DNA from: Rhynchopus sp. YZ270_cl-10
Taxonomy: Eukaryota > Euglenozoa > Diplonemea > Diplonemida > Diplonemidae
Direction: 5' to 3'
Assembly: GCA_964035575.1 (NCBI GenBank)
Contig: OZ037889.1
Coordinates: 248,001-312,000 of the forward strand
DNA length: 64,000 bases
Shown here one piece after another: positions 41,801 to 51,617 of this stretch. The position numbers and the translations under genes were made by a program. Under the pieces are notes generated by a model. It was not told where the DNA came from, did no database searches, and was given only the letters and a program-made list of their open reading frames with translations. Positions within the stretch are counted from its first letter, which is position 1. Each line of letters starts with the position of its first letter.

Positions 41801-44800
41801 CGTAATACGCGGCTTTTTAATTAAAATAATAAAATACGTAGTACGTAAAAATAATACTACGTACGTAGCAAGATTAGCCGCAAAATACGCGCAAAATACG
41901 TAGTAAATAAAGTATTTACGTACCAAATACGTAGTAAATAAAGTATTTTTATATTAATTATAATAGATATCAGCCAAAATCTGCTAAGCCGTATACTTCG
42001 GGGCCTCGTTCACTTAATAAACCACAGATGCAAATTTTTGAGCCTACGACCCCGCATTTAACTCATTTCGATCCCCTGATTTCAATCCCAAAAAAATTTC
42101 AAAAAAATAAAAAAAAATTATTTTCTGAAATGACGTCGGCAGTTTTTTCTAGGGGTAAGTAGGCTAGTACCCAAGTTTCTAGTACCCATTTAGGATAATA
42201 CCCAGTGGGTATTATCCTAAATTATTTGGGTATTATCCTAAATTATTTGGGTATTATCCTAAATTAATTTGGGTATTATCCTAAATTATTTTTGGGTACT
42301 GGGTACCCAGGTACCCAGGTACCCAGGTACCCAGGTACCGGCACACTGGTGTACAAGGAAAAAAGTCGTGAAAGAGCAACCACAGCTCCACATGACAAAC
42401 ACAAAAGTGTCCAGTCACGTGGGGCATTCATGCACTGAGGAGATAATGTTCCAACAATTTACAAGAAAGATTACTTAACCTACTGCTGGAAATTGCCAGG
42501 TCGTAGTAACACACAAAGTGTGCCTCCGTTCGGGAAGACCGGATATTCTAGAGACCAAAAAGGCCTCAAGAATATCTTCCGGTAGTCAAGGTAGAACCGA
42601 ATGAACGGCCCAAGACCCCCGTGGAGAAGTTAAATGTTGTAATGCTATCAAGTAGAAACTGCGACCACTGTCTTACCCTCCTCAATGCATGGTGGTTGAT
42701 GTCTTCCACAACAAATTTCCTGTACCCAGGTACCCAAATTCCCAGACCCACGCAGTGGCACATGACCGCCAAGTGTGAGTGACCCACACATGAGGGAATG
42801 CGACACTACGCAAAATTTACCACCAGACCCTGTCTTCGTGCACCTGAAGTACAACGCCGCAGACAGGCCAAACATGCGTTGGACTCAGAGGAATGCCCGC
42901 TGTGCAGGTATCAAACATGAGAACAACTCCCAGCAACAAGGGGCGCCTTTTGGCGGGCGTTGTTGAGGGTGTTTGGGGTGCAAAGTTTTCCACAATTTTG
43001 ATGCGCGGGTACAGAAGTGTTATCTTGTTCTTTCATCTCTAGGAAATGTAAATGTCAATCGCGTTTAACTACCACGAGGGCTTGTTCAGTGAACCCACAA
43101 GGGGTCGAAGGGGGTTGGTTATCCCGTATCTATCAAAGGTTGTGTCGACCAGGCTAAACCACTATGTTACGCTGTACGTTGTTAAATCCGAAGAAATAAC
43201 ACTTTAGCAGCCGCAGGAAGTTTGCTAAAAAGAGTGCCTCACGCTACACAAACCACCACCCGCGATTGACTTAGATGTTATAACAAAGAGAATTCAGAAC
43301 AAAACAACACCCTGCCCCATACACACTAAATTGTCATGCTTCAAGAGCATGCCTGGGCCAAAATTACTCGACAAAAAAGGCAACAAGACTACCCACAAGG
43401 AGTGTGAAATGTGCACTGGTTTTCTGGGGGAACGCAATATTTTCTTGTGCCTCGTCCTCCGCAAGCAGAGGACAGACTTTCCGGAAGGTTTCCAAAGTCG
43501 AATTTCTTGCACTAGCTATGCTCCCTGGGTTAATGGCAATAGCAGTGACTGACAGAGTGTTCCCACCCCCCTTTCCACCCCATATGTTCGCTCGTTCTGC
43601 ACAGTTGGTTCTCGATGTTGCACTCGCGATACCTGTTTAAAGTGAAGTTGTGAGTGGTGGGGAATTTAAAGAAGGTGATTTCTTTAAAAAATAAGTTGGC
43701 CTGAGGGTGTAAAATATTGTTCTGGAGACTTTTTGGAGGAAATACGAGTCGACGGCCTTACTTTGTTGAATATTCACCATAAAGTTAACATATTTACATA
43801 CCTTGTCTTGCGCCTTCGCTGCTGTCAAGGTGCCTTCTCTTGGTACCCAGTACCCAGTACCCAGTACCCAGTACCCAGTACCCAGTACCCAGTACCCAGT
43901 ACCCAGTACCCAGTACCCAGTACCCAGTACCCAGTACCCAGTACCCAGTACCCAGTACCCAGTACCCAGTACCCAGTACCCAGTACCCAGTACCCAGTAC
44001 CCAGTACCCAGTACCCAGTACCCAGTACCCAGTACCCAGTACCCAGTACCCAGTACCCAGTACCCAGTACCCAGTACCCAGTACCCAGTACCCATAATAC
44101 CCAAAATAATTTAGGATAATACCCAAATAATTTAGGATAATACCCACTGGGTATTATCCTAAATGGGTACAACAAACTTGGGCACTAAGTGACTTTTCCC
44201 TTTTTTCTAAGTAAGAGAAAACCGAATGGAGTGGGAACGCTAGTGAGAGCGCAGCGGAAACGATAGTGGGAACGCAACGAGCTTTTTTCATAATGTTTTA
44301 TTCTTCCCCACAAAATATCACGCGCAGAGAAACACTCGTTTTTCACACAGCGCGTCCGTTTGTTTGTTTTTCTCAAACGACACCTTTTTTCAAAATTTTT
44401 CCCCGGTATCACATATGATACTGATTTCCATGGATACACATGAAAAGGAGTTCCGTGCTATTCACAGAACTCGATAGGCGATTGAGCTTATCTAACAACA
44501 ACCAAAACAAAAGAAAGTACAAAGAAGAGAATAAAAAATGCAGGAAAAATAGACAAAGAGAAAAACAAAGAGATTTTGACAAAGTGAACAATAAAAACTT
44601 TTGCTCTCCGCCGCCTCAGGTGAGAAGTTATTTTCCAAACACCCCGAAAATGAGCGTATATGGATTTCCGAGCTCCCCGCGTTTCATAGAAAAAAAAATC
44701 GACCATTTTAGTGGAGTAGAAGTCAAAAAAAAGTGGCTCCAATGCTTTGTGCATGTAATACAGGGGATTTTCAGTGCAGAAAGAGTGGTCGGCTCCACCA

Positions 44801-47800
44801 AAAGTTGCGTACCGTGGAGTGTGTTTCCAGTTGACAAAAATGGTCGCAATTGAAAGATTTGTCAAAAATAAATCCAAAGAAAAAAAAATCGACAACTTTT
44901 GACAAAAAAAATCAAATTTAGAGACATCGCTGTGTTGGACCCAAAGAGGAGATTTCCTCACCGTACAAAGTACACTGTATAGTACCCAGTACATAGTACC
45001 CATTCTCCCGCCGCCCACTCGCTCGCCCCAGATGCATATTTTTGACCGTCCGACCCCGGAATTGAACGTTTTCGCACCCTATCTTTCCAAGAATATTTTT
45101 TTTCAGAATGTGCCCGGGCCATAAAATCGATAAAATCCACCTGTCCATGGTCAAGTACATTTGAGAGGCCGGGGGTGTAATATTTTCACCCGAAAAGGCG
45201 CGTATATGAATTTCCGGATCGATCTGAAAAAATCCGGGGTCGCAACATTTTTTTGGCGGATTTTTTATCACTTTAAAGTGGCTCCAAAAACAGGCCATTA
45301 TATACGGCTAAGCAGATTTTGGCTGATATATTATTATAAATTACCGGTAGTTTTAAACCGTTACAAGTGGGTTCCAAGTGGGTTACATACACGACATGTA
45401 CCACCACCTAATTTTGCCTGAAATTAGGTGAAGTTCAGTGGTTTTTGGTGGTACATGTAACATACATGTAACCCACTTGTAACGTTACAAGTAGGTTACA
45501 AGTGGGTTACTTCACCGTCGTGCATGAGCAGGTCGCGTCTGCACTCGAAAACCTACGAGAGCCTGGCTTCAACAACAGCACCAATATCGGGCAGCTACTG
45601 CGATTGGTCAACGAGATATGTATATAAAACTTCTCTCGACCAGTGGTCCTTTCGAAATGGAGGTCCCGTAAAGCTTTGCTGCTGCGTTCCGAAATTATTT
45701 TTGCCAGCATGAAGGTTCTCACCATCTCCGGATGCACATAGCGACCCGCCTGAATCTGAGGGAAATTGAGGTGATTTTGCCACATCTCCTGAAGGTTTGC
45801 CAGAAGTGACTGTGTCGAGGGTCTGTAATTTACCTTCATCGCATTCACCATCTTTTCGAAGCGTGTCCGTATTGTAATTGACATGAAGGTTCTCACCATC
45901 TCCGGATGCACATAACGACCCGCCTGAATCTGAGGGAAATTGAGGTGATTTTGCCACATCTCCTGAAGGTTTGCCAGAAGTGACTGTGTCGAGGGTCTGT
46001 AATTTACCTTCATCGCATTCACCATCTTTTCGAAGCGTGTCCGTATTGTAATTGACATGAAGCCGACATCGTCTTTTTTTTTTTTTTTAAAGCCCACATC
46101 GTCGGTCTCGTTGAAGCCCTGTGAGACTTCTGCAACGTGCCCACACGAACCACTTTGAACAAAGTGTTCTTGAACACCTGTTGTTCGGTTCACGAACGTG
46201 TCGATCCACTTTCCGGTGGATCCGCCGCTGACCGCAAGGATGTGGTTACCAAGCACCACCGCACCGTCAAATAGGAGCTGGATGGTGCCACTTCGTTGGA
46301 GATCCTCCAGGACCACCTCCATGTCCTCTTGGAAGATTTTGTCGATGTGCATTTCAACCAGTGCGCCCTTCGAGATGGACGGGTCCCCGTAGAGCTTTGC
46401 AGCTGCATTGCGAAAATGCCTTGCTTGCCCGCTCGTTGACCCCCCATAAAGGGCCGCGCGGGCAAACATCTTGTTTTTTTCGGTTTTGGAAAAAAGGCCT
46501 GTCGTCACACGCACCTCCTTTTCTTCTTCATCTTCGTCTTCAGCTTCATCGTCATTTTTGTCTGCATCGTCCTCGGGGTGTGTCTTCTTCACCTTCGTAC
46601 CCTTTTTCTCCATCAGCCTTGCGAGCAGCTCTGTGTGCTTTATCCCGGTCAGGTGTTGCCTCAGGCTGTCCAGGTCCCAATTGGACCGGGGCCCGTTGCA
46701 CGCCTCGCAGAAGACCACTTCGTCGGTCTCCTTGAAGCCGCGATCCAGGAGGGAGGACCGGTGCGACTTCTTCTTCGTCGACGCCGCACGCTTCCCAGAC
46801 GCAGACATATCTAAAAATCAAATCTGTTCCGTTGATGATTGGTGGGAAGGACGGGCGGGGGATAACAGCACCATTTTGCCATGTCAAAAAAAAAGGGGGG
46901 GGGTGTGTGTGTCATTTTATAACTTGTATGCTTTTTTTGTATGTACGTATTTACGTGTGCCGAGAACTGTCCAATTTTGCAAAGTGACCCACTACTGGAC
47001 GGACGGATTCCAAAAATGCAAATGCCGGTGTTTTTGGACGATGCATCTTTCCCGGCCAAAAACCCTACCACAAATTATAAAGTGTACCCCCTCCCCCTTA
47101 TACCAATGACCTCTCAGGGACCTGTCAACATAGCCCCCCTCCGGAACACCATTTGAGTAATTAAAACTACGGTCAATATACGTGGTAACTATTAAAAATA
47201 CGCGCATTTACGTAGTATTAAATAAAAATACGCGCAACTTACGTAGTATTAATTAAAAATACGCGCATTTTACGTAGTATTAATTAATTATTATTAAATA
47301 AATACCCCTTCATGTTGCAAATACGTACTACGTATTTTATTATTTTTACTACGTATTTGCCGCGTATTACGTACGTACCTATTATGTATGGTTATCTTGT
47401 TCTTTCATCTCTAGGAATGTAAATGTCAATCGCGTTTAACTACCACTAGGGCTTGTTCAGTGAACCCACGAGGGGTCGAAGGGGGTTGGTTATCCCGTAT
47501 CTATCAAAGGTTGTGTCGACCAGGCGAAACCACTATGTTACGCTGTACGTTGTTAAATCCGAAGAAATAACACTTTAGCAGCCGCAGGAAGTTTGCTAAA
47601 AAGAGTGCCTCACGCTACACAAACCACCACCCGCGATTGACTTAGATGTTATAACAAAGAGAATTCAGAACAAAACAACACCCTGCCCCATACACACTAA
47701 ATTGTCATGCTTCGAGAGCATGCCTGGGCCAAAATTACTATGACGAAAAGGCAACAAGACCACCCACAAGGAGTGTGAATTGTGCACTGGTTTTCTGGGG

Positions 47801-48905
47801 GAACAAACAATATTTTCTTGTGTCTAGTCCTCCGGAAGCAGAGGACAGACTTTCCGGAAGGTTTCCAAAGTCGAATTTCTTGCACTAGCTATGCTCCCTG
47901 GTTAATGGCTATAGCAGTGACTGACAAAGTGTTCCCACCCCCCTTTCCACCACCATAATAACCGAACTCTGCTTATCAAACCACAATCTGAATCTGCTTC
48001 CGTCGCATGCGCTGGTGGATTCGATCTGTTTTGGTGTGTGTAATGGAATGTATGGGTGAGGGTTGGGGTATTAGGTATAGAAACTTGCGCACCCATTAAT
48101 TTTTTACCGAATGAAAATGAAATCTGCAATGAGTGTCTGCTGCATATCATTTAGTGGGGCTGGCCTCTGGCCAGAGGCGTGCAAGCCTGACCGTGTTCGC
48201 GATATACTAAGTCTTGCATAATCATAAAGTTATCATACCTTGTGTCTTCAGTCTCTGCCCTTAGGTTTCTAGACAGCTCAAGAATGGCCTCTTTTGTGTT
48301 TGTCAAGTGGCTGTCTGGTCACTTTTCAGTGACTGGCGGGTTGGCTGTCACGACTTTTTCCTTGACAAAATCCATTTTTTTCAATGACATTTTTTTGTCA
48401 ATGAAAAAATGGATTTGTCACGAAATCGAATTTTTTTTTGTCAATGAAAAAAGTCATTTGTCACTAAATTGAATTTTGTGTGTCAATGAAAAAATCGGCT
48501 TGTCACGAAATCGAACTTTTTTTGTCACGAAATCGAATCTTTCAAAAAAAATCCGTGACAAAGTACCGTGACAAATCGGTGTCACGGGTATTTTCGAGGC
48601 CGAAATCGAACTTTTCTCAAAAAAAAAACAAAACCCCCTACTTCCAGAACGGACCTGAACCACGCTTTCCCTTTCCATCTAAAAAAAAAACAGTATGACA
48701 ATACCTGCAGCAGCTCAAACAGACGCCTCCGTTCTGAAGGGTCTGTGATGCCCACCTGGCCGTACTCCTGCAGGGTGAGGTTGCGTAGGTCTTTCATATC
48801 AAAGACACCTACACTCTTAAAGCCATCTGCGTGATGCAGGAGCTGTGCGTTGTGCAGCCATTCGGTCACCTCCTTCGAGGTATGGTCGCCGTCTCGCCGT
48901 CCCAT
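38805..48905 (-). CDS. SAM-domain kinesin-13 (KIF24/MCAK class), 664 aa, three exons with a 7975-bp first intron
   Basis: Exon 1 48905-48705 (67 codons) encodes a SAM domain ([40 protein letters not shown]). Intron 1 48704-40730 (GTATTG...CAG) is phase 0. Exon 2 40729-39952, 131-bp intron (GTATGC...CAG, phase 1), exon 3 39820-38805. Exon 2 starts the motor: [15 protein letters not shown], then the P-loop [11 protein letters not shown]. Exon 3 has switch [11 protein letters not shown], switch [10 protein letters not shown] and [15 protein letters not shown]. After the motor comes the kinesin-13 C-terminal region ([20 protein letters not shown]...[17 protein letters not shown]). Kinesin-13 depolymerises microtubule ends in spindles, centrioles and cilia; an N-terminal SAM with an internal motor is the KIF24-like layout. 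Joining exon 1 to exon 2 is inferred from domain logic and matching phase. Confidence 0.88.
42363..43640 (+). mobile_element. Element E internal fragment captured in element G
   Basis: Matches 41158-41780 plus 47392-48000 of copy A (and 57250-58440 of copy B) in the same orientation, with a few percent divergence. It lacks both E termini. It is therefore a captured piece and not a transposed copy. Confidence 0.8.
43843..44094 (+). repeat. 7-bp satellite, unit CAGTACC
   Basis: About 36 perfect copies of CAGTACC. ORFs with PSTQY or WVLGTGY repeats are shadows. Confidence 0.97.
45507..46808 (-). CDS. Transposase-like ORF of element F with BED-type zinc finger, 433 aa
   Basis: ATG at 46808. A basic N-terminus is followed by a C2H2/BED-like finger ([20 protein letters not shown], then LTGIKH; spacing C-x2-C-x14-H-x5-H). 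An acidic stretch and a conserved-looking core follow ([39 protein letters not shown]). The core weakly recalls the first Asp-bearing strand of hAT-type DDE transposases; this is unproven. The 3' part holds a 174-bp tandem duplication (45709-45882 and 45883-46056, one or two differences). It ends in a shifted-frame copy of upstream sequence, so the gene looks rearranged and probably inactive. Its place between the right ends of H and F makes it the only protein gene of the stack. Confidence 0.6.
   Translation of the reverse strand: MSASGKRAASTKKKSHRSSLLDRGFKETDEVVFCEACNGPRSNWDLDSLRQHLTGIKHTELLARLMEKKGTKVKKTHPEDDADKNDDEAEDEDEEEKEVRVTTGLFSKTEKNKMFARAALYGGSTSGQARHFRNAAAKLYGDPSISKGALVEMHIDKIFQEDMEVVLEDLQRSGTIQLLFDGAVVLGNHILAVSGGSTGKWIDTFVNRTTGVQEHFVQSGSCGHVAEVSQGFNETDDVGFKKKKKDDVGFMSITIRTRFEKMVNAMKVNYRPSTQSLLANLQEMWQNHLNFPQIQAGRYVHPEMVRTFMSITIRTRFEKMVNAMKVNYRPSTQSLLANLQEMWQNHLNFPQIQAGRYVHPEMVRTFMLAKIISERSSKALRDLHFERTTGREKFYIHISLTNRSSCPILVLLLKPGSRRFSSADATCSCTTVK
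45709..46056. repeat. 174-bp tandem duplication inside the element F ORF
   Basis: Two adjacent copies beginning ATGAAGGTTCTCACCATCTC, nearly identical. 174 is a multiple of 3, so the frame is kept. Confidence 0.92.
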
Positions 48906-49139
48906 TGTGTACTATACACAGTGCCTGCTGTGCAGCAGCTCCGCTCTGTATCGTTGCCTTGCACGTCCTAGGTGTAAATACCCGTTCTCTCTTCCTCAAA
49001 GGGGGTAGGAGAAAGGTGCCTTTTTGTGTATCTGTACGAATATGACATTGTGGGTAAAAAAAAATGTGGTAAAAAATGGTTGGTTCAGTCGAGCGAAATT
49101 TATTTATTTTGGGGTATTGATTTAGAGGGCTGGTTTGTT

Positions 49140-49684
49140 CTAAAAGGAAGACGGCGCCCTGAAGAGGTGCGCGGAGAAGGTGATGGGTGCTTGCCCCATT
49201 GTCACCCTTGTGGATAGAGGATTCTCACAGGGCTACAAGATTCTGGATGATAAGAAGCGGTGTCATTCCCGCATGACGAAGAAGAAGTTGTAGGGCAGGA
49301 CCGACACGACCGAACCCTAAACACTTCAAACTGCGCACAGGCGCCAAGACGTGCTGTGATGCCGGGCACGTGGGACACTTCCCACGTGCCTCTACTGCCA
49401 CTGCCAGCGCATCCCTCCCACAACCGACCCACCTCAACAAAGCCTTCGACAATGCGTCCTCCTGGGCGTCCTCCTCCTTGGAGTCCTCCCCCCCGCTGCA
49501 CGAAGGTTGCGAGGGAGGTGTCGACAATGCGTCGGATGACTCCTCGGCGTCCTCCTGGGAGACTGCCTACACAGTCACCCCCCTTGGATTTACTAAGGTT
49601 GAACATCTAGTACATTATGTCAATGCGTTTGCTTGGATCATAGAAGAGAGACTGAGAGGGTCGAAAGGGACTCGGTATACATGA
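49140..49684 (+). pseudogene. Plus-strand coding relic, possible transposase fragment with a zinc-knuckle-like motif
   Basis: Protein-like sequence in more than one frame: GACPIVTLVDRGFSQGYKIL (a D-R-G-F/Y pattern seen in DDE transposases), then TCCDAGHVGHFPRAS, resembling a CCHC knuckle, then a Ser/Asp-rich tail ending at a stop near 49684. The family is not identified. It appears broken. Confidence 0.4.
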
Positions 49685-50299
49685 GCAGGGTCATCATGGC
49701 TAGCAACAGATCGGATGGGTTTTTGAATACCAGGCTTGTGAAGGGGCCTTTACATCTGAGTCAGTTGTACGTCTGAGTAAGGTTCTTCCGAAAGGAAATA
49801 TCAAAAGAAGGAACAACAAAAAACCCCCAGCCGCAAACAAGTTTGCGGGTTTGCGGAATGAAATAAAAAAACGCAAGTCGATGGGAGGGGGAATTCCTGG
49901 GGTAGTTTCAAACGAGAACTGCTTTTTTTTCTTTTTGTGTTTTTATCGTTATTTTTGAAACCCCCACCTCAAAGGCACGAACAATGTGAACGAAAAGCAG
50001 CAGAAAGTGCATTATTTGAGGTCCTTTTGTTTTCGGAAGCAACGTTACCCTGGGGGTTAGGCTTTTTGTGTACGTTGTTGAAAAGGCCCTTTTCAGGCCT
50101 AATGCTAACCGTTGGTTCGTCGGTTCACTTTTATTTATTATTTTTTTTTTTATCCGTTGGTTCGTCGGTTCACCCTTAAAAATGGGGGTTTTTTGGGATG
50201 GGGGGTTCTCTGCCTGTGGTATGCCGTGGGTACCTTGGTCCTGGAGATGTGGGCGCCTGCGCCCGCATCTTCAGGAGGAAGGGAGATTAAAAGAAGGAC

Positions 50300-50635
50300 A
50301 CAGCGGTGCATACTGCGGCCCCCACCACTGGGTTCAAGGAGGAGGAGGGTCTGTCAGTCGACGAGACATCGAGTGTTGGAGAAGTTCTGAGCTCTGATAC
50401 AGAGAGCGGTGTTGCATCTGTTGATGTTAAAGAGGAAAGCGAAGATGGCGATTGCGATGGCGGTGGCAGTGACGATGGAGACTTGTTTCAGGGATTCAAT
50501 GATGCACCCCCCTTGCCGGCAAAAATAAAAAAAGTAGCCTACCGTGCGCCTGCGGCGCAGCTCAAAGCCTGGCAGCCCACAGCCCTCTACCATAGTTTGG
50601 CTGTAAAAATGTTCGGTTTTAGGTCACAATTTTGA
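50300..50635 (+). pseudogene. Plus-strand acidic coding relic
   Basis: An open stretch with strongly biased acidic composition (SVDETSSVGEVLSSDTES, EESEDGDCDGGGSDDGD) followed by a basic/aromatic end (LKAWQPTALYHSLAVKMF). No ATG start in frame nearby; the first in-frame candidate is GTG. Could be the N-terminal part of an old mobile-element protein, perhaps of the same unit as 49140-49684. Confidence 0.35.
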
Positions 50636-50962
50636 AATGTTGCGTACCGTGGCTTCGCCAGAAAGTTTTGATGTCAATCGCCGTTTCTTCTTGTACTGAG
50701 GGAAGGTTTGGTTCACTAGAGAGAACCTAGTGCGACGGCTTGACGTGGAAAAACGTGAGAAAAGGGTTGGTTTGGTTCTTGATGTACGTTACCATCCCAC
50801 GTCATCACGTATTTACGCAAAATGAACGGACCTTTTCGCGCGGAGCGCAAAAAATTTTTGTTGACCCCTTTTTGGACATATCTTCACGATTTTGGGGAAA
50901 TTTTTTTTTCATGAAGATAAGCGAAAACCCTGGACCCCTTCCCGGAGGGAAATTTTTTTTTC

Positions 50963-51013
50963 GCTTTTGTTGTATCGACAATCACCTACCGAGGTAGGAT
51001 CTGTACACAATGT
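50963..51013 (-). repeat. Dispersed repeat family S6 (representative)
   Basis: Core on the plus strand: GTATCGACAATCACCT, then CCGAGG, GATCTGTACACAATGTCGCC. Copies near 59250 (nearly full) and 61463; shorter ones near 18474 and 36090. Confidence 0.55.
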
Positions 51014-51617
51014 CGCCGCTTTTTTTTTTTTTTTTCCGTTGGTTCACTTTTTTCCCCCCTCCCCCAAAGTTAGCATTAGGCCTGCCCCTTTTTCTTACGC
51101 AAAAAAAAAAAAAAAAAAGTGAAGTTGATAGTGCAAAACGCCTCTGGGACGCAGGCACTGACACTCCGCGGGGTTATCGTTGCACTTTAAAAAAAGATGT
51201 TAGAACAGGTGTTTTGCCACTGCTTATGACAAGAAAAGAGAAAGTTGGTGAGATGAACCTAGACCCTTAGTCGCCTAGTCACCTAAAAAAAAATACCGAG
51301 CTTTTGTTTGTTGCTCTAAGACCAGGCAAATTTCGGGGCATAAAAGAGAAGTTAAAATATTGTCTATCTGCGCACATATCGCAAGATACGTGCTTACACG
51401 AACACCGCTCTCTTCTTCTGCGACAGGGGCTAGCCGAGTCAAAAAAAATTTAAAAAAAACGCAGGGAGGTGCCAAATAAAACAACACACTCCCCCCGTAA
51501 AGGCTAGCGTTTCAGAAATAGGAGGTTCCCTTAGTTAGTTAGGGCCTTTTGTCACAACGTAGGGGGGTTTTTTTTCGCACTCTTCTTTTGGATCGTTAAT
51601 CGCATATTGGTTCAGAT

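Larger units (their letters stand above)
42165..44188. mobile_element. Element G inside element H, about 2 kb
   Basis: Inverted ends TAGT(A/G)CCCAAGTTT..TGTACCC, then ATTTAGGATAATACCCA modules repeated several times at each end. It encloses a fragment of element E (about 42363-43640) and a 7-bp satellite. Confidence 0.7.
41967..45329. mobile_element. Element H inside element F, 3.4 kb
   Basis: 29-bp perfect inverted ends starting ATATCAGCCAAAATCTGCT. Contains element G. The sub-terminal GACCCCG-type block is shared with the 12.1-kb region. No ORF recognised. Confidence 0.7.
41781..47391. mobile_element. Element F inside element E, 5.6 kb, TIR plus TTAT target duplication
   Basis: Ends are about 33-bp inverted repeats starting CCATACATA(A/T)TAGGTACG. 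The empty site is visible in E copy B (GTGTTATCTTG); F is flanked by TTAT on both sides. Sub-terminal regions are full of TACGTAGTA motifs. It carries element H and a minus-strand ORF with a BED-like finger (45507-46808). Probably the autonomous or formerly autonomous partner in the stack. Confidence 0.85.
40771..48618. mobile_element. Element E copy A, TIR DNA transposon interrupted by nested insertions, 7.8 kb overall
   Basis: Starts GAGAAAAGTTCGATTTCGGC and ends with its inverse. Inverted termini are about 270 bp, built of TTCGATTTCGTGACAAA sub-repeats. The flanks are runs of ten A on each side, consistent with insertion into, and duplication of, an A-tract. Without its insertions it matches copy B (56868-59102) almost base for base. 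The E sequence resumes at 47392 after element F. No intact ORF; probably non-autonomous. It fills nearly all of kinesin intron 1. Confidence 0.88.
48906..51617. other. Spacer between MINDY-like and kinesin genes
   Basis: No intact gene recognised. Holds two plus-strand coding relics (49140-49684 and 50300-50635), a repeated GTTGGTTCGTCGGTTCAC motif at about 50112 and 50157, an S6 copy (50963-51013), S1 at 51119 and S2 at 51248. Confidence 0.55.

Noticed and set aside
43637-44175. Repetitive WVLGTGY and PSTQY ORFs
   Set aside because: Translation of the 7-bp satellite in element G.
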